Positions 59,805-64,000 of a DNA stretch of 64,000 bases are shown piece by piece. The notes below the pieces were generated by a model. That model made no database searches, was not told the DNA's origin, and was given only the letters and a program-made list of their open reading frames with translations. The number at the start of each line of letters is the position of its first letter. Within the stretch, counting starts at the first letter, position 1. The stretch spans positions 372,001 through 436,000 of the forward strand of contig NZ_JAZDRO010000002.1 in assembly GCF_036330325.1 (NCBI RefSeq). The letters run 5' to 3'. This DNA is from Hyphobacterium marinum. GTDB taxonomy: Bacteria; Pseudomonadota; Alphaproteobacteria; Caulobacterales; Maricaulaceae. The position numbers and the translations under genes were made by a program.

Positions 59805-59904
59805 CGCGCCGATTGCCGACGGCACAGTTGCCGCTCCAACGGGGAGCGCCTAAAGAACGCCGCAACTGACCAACTATTGACCCTTCTGGACCGGAAACAC
59901 TGAC

Positions 59905-61023
59905 ATGCTGAAGTCGACCGCCGCCCTGCTGGCCGAACCCGAAACGGGTGCCCCGCTCACACTCGAAGTCTTCAGCGAGGAAAACGGCCATGTCGTGGAT
60001 GGACGCCTCGTCGCTCCGGGCGGCCGCTGGTATCCGATTATCGGCGGGTTGCCGAAATTCCCCAGCGAAGCGCTGAAGATTGACCTGACGGAGTTTTGTG
60101 CCCGGCACGGGCTCGACGTCCCGCCCGGCGGCGAGGGCGATGATCGCGGTCAGGCCCAGACGAACGTCACCTTCTCTGACAAATGGCGGCGGTTCCGGAA
60201 TTATGGACTGGAACCGTCCCACCAGGTGCTATTGCAGAACTGGTTCGTGAAAAAGTTCGGTCTGAAGGACCGCGAGGAGCTGAAAGCCTTCTATAAGGAT
60301 TTCGGCATGATCCTCGAAGCCGGTCCGGGTTCGGGTTTCAACGCGCGCTTCATGGCCGAGAACAGCCAGGCCCAGGTCTTTACGGTCGACATTTCCGAGG
60401 CCGCGCAAACCGCGATGGAAAATTTCGCCGACATGGACCGGTGCCAGTCCATCCATGCCGACCTGTTCAAGACCCCGTTTGCCGACGAGACATTCGATTT
60501 CGTCATCGCTGACGGTGTCCTGCACCACACGCCCGACACCTATGCCGCCGTGAAGGCGCTCTATCGCAAGGTGAAGCCGGGCGGGACCTATTTCTTCTAT
60601 GTCTACAAGAAGATGGGTGCGGCGCGGTATTTCGTGGACCAGCATATCCGCGAAGAGTTCAAGAAAATGACGCCGGAAGAATGCTATGCGGCGTGCGAAG
60701 GTCTCACCGAAATGGGCCGCGAGCTGCAGAAGCTCAACGCCCAGGTGACGCTCGAAAAGCCGGTCGACGTGCTTGGCATTCCGGCCGGCACACACGACGT
60801 CCAGCGGCTGCTCTACTACAATTTCGTCAAGTGCTACTGGAATGATGCCTTCGACTACGAGACCAACAACATGGTCAATTACGACTGGTATCACCCGCAC
60901 CACGCCTGGCAGCACACCGAACCGGAAGTGCGTGGCTGGCTGGCCGAAATGGGCGTGAAGGATTTCGCCATCCACGACGCCAATCCGAACGGGATTTCGG
61001 TGCTCTTGAACAAGCCCGCCTGA
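59905..61023 (+). CDS. SAM-dependent methyltransferase with N-terminal Trm112-like segment
   Basis: 372 residues. The first 60 residues (MLKSTAALLAEPETGAPLTLEV...GGRWYPIIGGLPKF) resemble a Trm112p-like domain. The class-I methyltransferase core starts near residue 130: ILEAGPGSGFNARFM (SAM motif I), VFTVDIS (acidic end of beta 2), FADETFDFVIADGVLHHTPD (motif with the catalytic-site Asp/His) and VKPGGTYFFYV. The C-terminal 130 residues are a family-specific extension. It probably methylates a sugar or lipid-linked glycan. A 100-bp gap precedes it and contains two small hairpins without a T-tract. Confidence 0.87.
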   Translation: MLKSTAALLAEPETGAPLTLEVFSEENGHVVDGRLVAPGGRWYPIIGGLPKFPSEALKIDLTEFCARHGLDVPPGGEGDDRGQAQTNVTFSDKWRRFRNYGLEPSHQVLLQNWFVKKFGLKDREELKAFYKDFGMILEAGPGSGFNARFMAENSQAQVFTVDISEAAQTAMENFADMDRCQSIHADLFKTPFADETFDFVIADGVLHHTPDTYAAVKALYRKVKPGGTYFFYVYKKMGAARYFVDQHIREEFKKMTPEECYAACEGLTEMGRELQKLNAQVTLEKPVDVLGIPAGTHDVQRLLYYNFVKCYWNDAFDYETNNMVNYDWYHPHHAWQHTEPEVRGWLAEMGVKDFAIHDANPNGISVLLNKPA

Positions 61024-61037
61024 CGGCCGGTCTCACG

Positions 61038-62456
61038 CTAGTCGAGATTGGTGCGCCCCGACCGCGCCAGATGGTCGTCATATTCGGCCATGGTCGCACG
61101 CGCGCGGCCGAGGACAGCCCGCTCGATCTTCTCGCGCGGGGCCATGATATCCTCGGTCCACCACGCCGGGTGGGTGAGGACCTGAAGCTTCTTGTGTTCG
61201 CCCGAACGGATCACGTCCGGGATCGGCTTGAACCGCCAGTAGCCGTTCGAGTCCGAACAATACCCATAGTCGCGCTTGAACCGGGCGGCATAGGCGTTCA
61301 CCAGTCCGCCTATCCGTTCGGCGTCGAAGCTTAGAAGGCCGCCATTTTCGGGGTCGTGAAAGCTGACAACGCCAATCTCGGTATTGAATTCCTCACCCAG
61401 GAAATCGGCTTCGCGGCGAATGCGTGCGTCGAGCTTCTCGTAGCTCCATTCGGTATCGCCATAGCCCTGGATATCGAAATGGAGTCCGATGCGGTGGCCC
61501 ATCTCCAAAAGGCGTGCGGCACAGGCCTTAATCGACGGCTCGAGAACATTGTAGTAAGGCGCGCGGATCCAAAAGAAATAGGTCGCGACGAGGCCGCGTT
61601 CGGCCTCCAGCTCGCCCAACCGGACACCGCGGTGCACCGAATAGTCGATGTCGTGCCGCCACAGCACGTGGTCGTCATCGACCAGCGCATCATAGGTCGT
61701 GAAGCGGTAGCGTTCCTTCGCGGCGTCGAGAATGTCGCAATAGGCTTTCTCGGTGAAGTCTTCCCAGCCCTTCGACGCCTTCACCCGCACCGGCGTGTAG
61801 TCCTCGCCCGTGTCGCGGAAAACGCGACCATGCATGTTGACGAAGGCGTTCTTGTATTTGGGATTGGCCGTTGCACGCATCTTGCGGTCAAACTCGTCCG
61901 CGTGGGCGATCGCCGAGATGCGGCACAACCGCTTGAAATCGTTGCGGGAGGTCTTTCGCTCGCCCCAGGTCACGCCATTGGGCTCCAACGCTTCTCCGCG
62001 TCCCAGCCGGTCGAAAATGCGGTCCGCCAGCCGCAGTCCCGCCTCGTCAGCAAGGGCCATGATCTCGTGGGGAGCCGCACCTTTCGGGATGTCGAACATT
62101 TCCACGTCATAGATCGGCCCGGCATCGACCTTCTCGGTGATCAGGTGAGCCGTCGCGCCATACTGTGTCTCGCCATTCAGGACGGCAAAGTGATGGGGAT
62201 CGCGGCCGGGATAGTTCGGCGCGGCGGGGTGAATATTGATGGCGCGCGGCCCCAGCGTAGCGATCACATCGGCCGGCACGATGACGCTGGTGCAGAATGA
62301 CAAGAGGAAATCATCCGGCGACAGGTCCGCCATTGCGGCCTCGAAGCCGGCCTTGTCAAAGACTGTTACTGGCTCGAGTTCGGGAAGGTGGGCCCTTGCC
62401 GACGCGACCAGATCTTTGGCGACGTGCGGGGCGGTGAGGAGAACAATCCGGCTCAT
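61038..62456 (-). CDS. Fused sugar formyltransferase and deacetylase-like protein
   Basis: 472 residues. N-terminal part, about 1-230: formyltransferase with Asn74 and His76 (AINIHPAAPNYPGRDPHHFAVLNGETQYG) and Asp111 (KVDAGPIYDVEM). C-terminal part, about 240-470: deacetylase-like, with HVLWRHDIDYSVHRG, MGHRIGLHFDIQG and SFHDPENGG. The separate genes at 58126 and 59085 have the same two parts in the same order, so this is a natural fusion of the same pair. It overlaps the WbqC-like gene by 4 bp and is convergent with the methyltransferase gene. Probably acts on a second amino sugar. Confidence 0.85.
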   Translation of the reverse strand: MSRIVLLTAPHVAKDLVASARAHLPELEPVTVFDKAGFEAAMADLSPDDFLLSFCTSVIVPADVIATLGPRAINIHPAAPNYPGRDPHHFAVLNGETQYGATAHLITEKVDAGPIYDVEMFDIPKGAAPHEIMALADEAGLRLADRIFDRLGRGEALEPNGVTWGERKTSRNDFKRLCRISAIAHADEFDRKMRATANPKYKNAFVNMHGRVFRDTGEDYTPVRVKASKGWEDFTEKAYCDILDAAKERYRFTTYDALVDDDHVLWRHDIDYSVHRGVRLGELEAERGLVATYFFWIRAPYYNVLEPSIKACAARLLEMGHRIGLHFDIQGYGDTEWSYEKLDARIRREADFLGEEFNTEIGVVSFHDPENGGLLSFDAERIGGLVNAYAARFKRDYGYCSDSNGYWRFKPIPDVIRSGEHKKLQVLTHPAWWTEDIMAPREKIERAVLGRARATMAEYDDHLARSGRTNLD

Positions 62457-63151
62457 GCGTCACCTTCGGGAAATCGTGACCAGTCCGTCACGTGCATCAG
62501 ATAGTCGATAATCGACAGGCCCGGTATGAAGTCATTTTCCGGGCGGTAGGCGATGGGCTTGAAGTTCTGATAGCGCAGTTCCAGCCCCGACGCGGCGAAC
62601 TTTTCGTCTTCCTGGTACCCCCCGGCTCCACCGCCCGCGAGATAGACATCGGCCCCGGTCTTCTTCGTGATCTCGATGAGCAGATCGGTGCTCGCAGCCT
62701 CGGTCCCGAGTTCGGACTGGAGGACAATCTCGCTGTCCAGGCCCATCGCCTCGGCGATCACCCGGATCGCATGGACATTGTAGTGCGAAATATTCTGTTC
62801 CGGATTGAGGATCAACGGCTCGACGAGGTCGAAAGCCGTCTTGAAATTCGGGGCCTTGGCATAGGCCTGCTGCATTGATCGCAACGCCTTGTTGCGCCAT
62901 TTGGGATCGCCCGCAATCCAGCTGTCATTGATGGGGGTCGGCTGGGTCTGTTTAACCATCGGAGCCCCCCACCAGCGCGCCTCGCCGTTGATAGCGAGCT
63001 TCACGCGGTTGCTCCAGGAGCCCATTCCACCGGAACCGGCGCGCGGATAATCGACCGCATCGAGGATGACGAACACGTCGGCGCGGCGGATCTTGTCGAA
63101 ATAGCCGCTCCACGGAAAAAAGTTCGGCTGATGTATCGCACAGACACGCAT
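62453..63151 (-). CDS. WbqC-family protein
   Basis: 232 residues from the ATG at 63151. MRVCAIHQPNFFPWSGYFDKIRRADVFVILDAVDYPR is the diagnostic WbqC start. SWSNRVKLAINGEARWWGAPMV, LGTEAASTDLLIEITKKTGADVYLAGGGAGGYQ and the late DFIPGLSIIDYLMH follow. WbqC-like proteins are common in O-antigen loci. The catalytic role is not settled. It overlaps the formyltransferase-deacetylase fusion by 4 bp, implying joint use. Confidence 0.85.
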   Translation of the reverse strand: MRVCAIHQPNFFPWSGYFDKIRRADVFVILDAVDYPRAGSGGMGSWSNRVKLAINGEARWWGAPMVKQTQPTPINDSWIAGDPKWRNKALRSMQQAYAKAPNFKTAFDLVEPLILNPEQNISHYNVHAIRVIAEAMGLDSEIVLQSELGTEAASTDLLIEITKKTGADVYLAGGGAGGYQEDEKFAASGLELRYQNFKPIAYRPENDFIPGLSIIDYLMHVTDWSRFPEGDA

Positions 63152-63184
63152 GCGCTTCCCCCTCACTGCCCTATGGCAGACGGG

Positions 63185-63946
63185 TCAGACTGCCTGCTGA
63201 CCCTGCATGATCCATTTGTGGTAGATTTCGAGCGCCTCGTCGACGTCTCCGTAAAAGACTTCCCGGCCGCCCATCATGAACAGGCCCTTGTTGCAGAAAG
63301 TCTTGATAGTATCGCTGGAGTGCGAGGCCAGGACCAATGTACTGGCCTTCGTCATCAGCTTTTCGATCCGGTCGGCCGCTCGCGAGGAAAACCGCGCATC
63401 GCCGGCCCCGATGACTTCATCAATCAGCAGGACGTCGGGCTCAATGGCGGTGGCGATGGCAAAAGACAACCGCACCATCATGCCGGTCGAATAGGTCCGC
63501 ATTGGCATGTGGATATAATCGCCGAGATCGCAGAACTCGATGATGTCGTCGCGTTGGGCCTCGATATTTTCCTTGCTGAGACCCAGCAGGAGACCGCAGG
63601 TCATGATGTTGTCGTAGCCGGTATCATCGAAATCCATGCCGACACCGGTCGTCAGCAGGGTCGAGATGCGGCCGACAACCTCCACATGTCCCTGGCTCGG
63701 CAGATAAACGCCCGCAAGCGTACGCAGCAGGGTGGACTTGCCTGCGCCGTTCGGTCCGACAAGGCCGAGCCGGTCGCCGTCCTGGAGCCGGAAGGACAGG
63801 TTCTGGATGGCCCGCACCGCCGGCTTTTCGCCCTCGCGGCGGGTCAGGATTTCGCCGAACGTATTGACGACTTCCTTGCGGAAGCTCCGGTTCATGTCGA
63901 TGACCGGATATTCGATCCGAAGATTGTCGACGATCACGCGGTCCAT
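63185..63946 (-). CDS. Polysaccharide ABC exporter ATP-binding protein (Wzt/KpsT-like)
   Basis: 253 residues. Walker A GLVGPNGAGKSTLLRTLAG, the family-typical degenerate signature RTYSTGMMVRLSFAIATAI, Walker B VLLIDEVIGAGDARF, and switch His in VLASHSSDTIKTFCNKGLFM. YSTGM and EVIGAGD are specific to the O-antigen/capsule/teichoic acid exporter branch. It lacks the C-terminal carbohydrate-binding domain of Wzt, so the KpsT/TagH type is closer. It begins 4 bp downstream of the partial gene at the window edge, the probable permease. Confidence 0.93.
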   Translation of the reverse strand: MDRVIVDNLRIEYPVIDMNRSFRKEVVNTFGEILTRREGEKPAVRAIQNLSFRLQDGDRLGLVGPNGAGKSTLLRTLAGVYLPSQGHVEVVGRISTLLTTGVGMDFDDTGYDNIMTCGLLLGLSKENIEAQRDDIIEFCDLGDYIHMPMRTYSTGMMVRLSFAIATAIEPDVLLIDEVIGAGDARFSSRAADRIEKLMTKASTLVLASHSSDTIKTFCNKGLFMMGGREVFYGDVDEALEIYHKWIMQGQQAV

Positions 63947-63950
63947 GACG

Positions 63951-64000
63951 CTACACCCAATACGCGATGCGGCCGCGCGAACGGCCCAGAATGAACAGCG
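63951..64000 (-). CDS. Probable ABC-2 permease, last 15 residues (cut by window edge)
   Basis: Only the tail LFILGRSRGRIAYWV and its stop codon are inside the window. It lies 4 bp upstream of the exporter ATPase start, where the partner permease (Wzm/KpsM type) is normally encoded. Identification is by context; the 15 residues alone carry no diagnostic motif. Confidence 0.45.
   Translation of the reverse strand, partial: LFILGRSRGRIAYWV

Noticed and set aside
59810..59860. Small hairpins (CGGCA-CAGT-TGCCG and CGCTCC...GGAGCG) before the methyltransferase gene
   Set aside because: No T-tract and short stems; not enough to call a terminator.

Overview
The window is high-GC DNA with tightly packed genes. 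Gene content and order suggest an alphaproteobacterium, probably of the Maricaulales/Hyphomonadaceae-Caulobacterales side: ruvC-ruvA-ruvB-ybgC, tolQRAB-pal-ybgF-tilS-ftsH, a DUF4164-like gene followed by zapA, 6S RNA and 5-FCL, and fused cysNC. The family-level placement is inference. The window opens inside ftsH and ends inside a probable ABC-2 permease gene. No tRNA, rRNA, CRISPR array, insertion sequence or prophage was seen, and no gene-free stretch exceeds 300 bp. REGION 1 (1-16.6 kb): the cell-envelope operon tolQ-tolR-tolA-tolB-pal-cpoB-tilS-ftsH runs on the minus strand. Between it and its usual upstream partners (ybgC, ruvB, ruvA, ruvC) sits a 6 kb block: a membrane-anchored exported protein, a secreted subtilisin-like protease, a divergent ECF sigma/anti-sigma pair, an MscS channel and an unknown membrane protein. 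A 129-bp palindromic repeat occurs twice near ruvAB, and one copy lies in frame inside the signal-peptide region of a metallo-hydrolase gene. REGION 2 (16.6-21.0 kb): this is the most unusual locus. Three tandem genes encode Tat-exported proteins made almost entirely of a repeated unit of roughly 20 residues (TG-I-TD-SD-x-G-xxx-DPAG-x-GRG). A possible fourth single-unit remnant, a JmjC/cupin-type 2-oxoglutarate oxygenase and an anchored SMP-30/strictosidine-synthase-like propeller protein follow. A 37-bp element is repeated at identical internal spacing upstream of the first and second repeat genes. REGION 3 (21-29.4 kb): housekeeping genes on the minus strand (PP2C-like phosphatase, yebC, CPBP protein, ymdB-like phosphoesterase, 5-FCL, 6S RNA, zapA), then GDP-mannose and UDP-glucose precursor genes (manC, AGE-family isomerase, galU). 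REGION 4 (29.5-39.9 kb): sugar epimerase, glycosyltransferase, sulfate activation (cysD, cysNC, cysQ), transketolase, transaldolase and an LhgO-like oxidase. REGION 5 (39.9-64 kb): a large surface-polysaccharide locus with a WbpD/WlbB-like acetyltransferase, O-acyltransferase, glycosyltransferases, two glutamine-dependent asparagine-synthase-like amidotransferases, a UDP-GlcNAc 2-epimerase, three SDR epimerases, three divergent transglutaminase-like proteins (one frameshifted), sugar formyltransferases with deacetylase-like partners (once as adjacent genes, once fused), a methyltransferase, a WbqC-like protein and an ABC exporter ATPase. Together these fit an ABC-exported glycan containing amino-sugar uronic acids that may be amidated, N-formylated and O-acylated; the exact structure cannot be read from the sequence.
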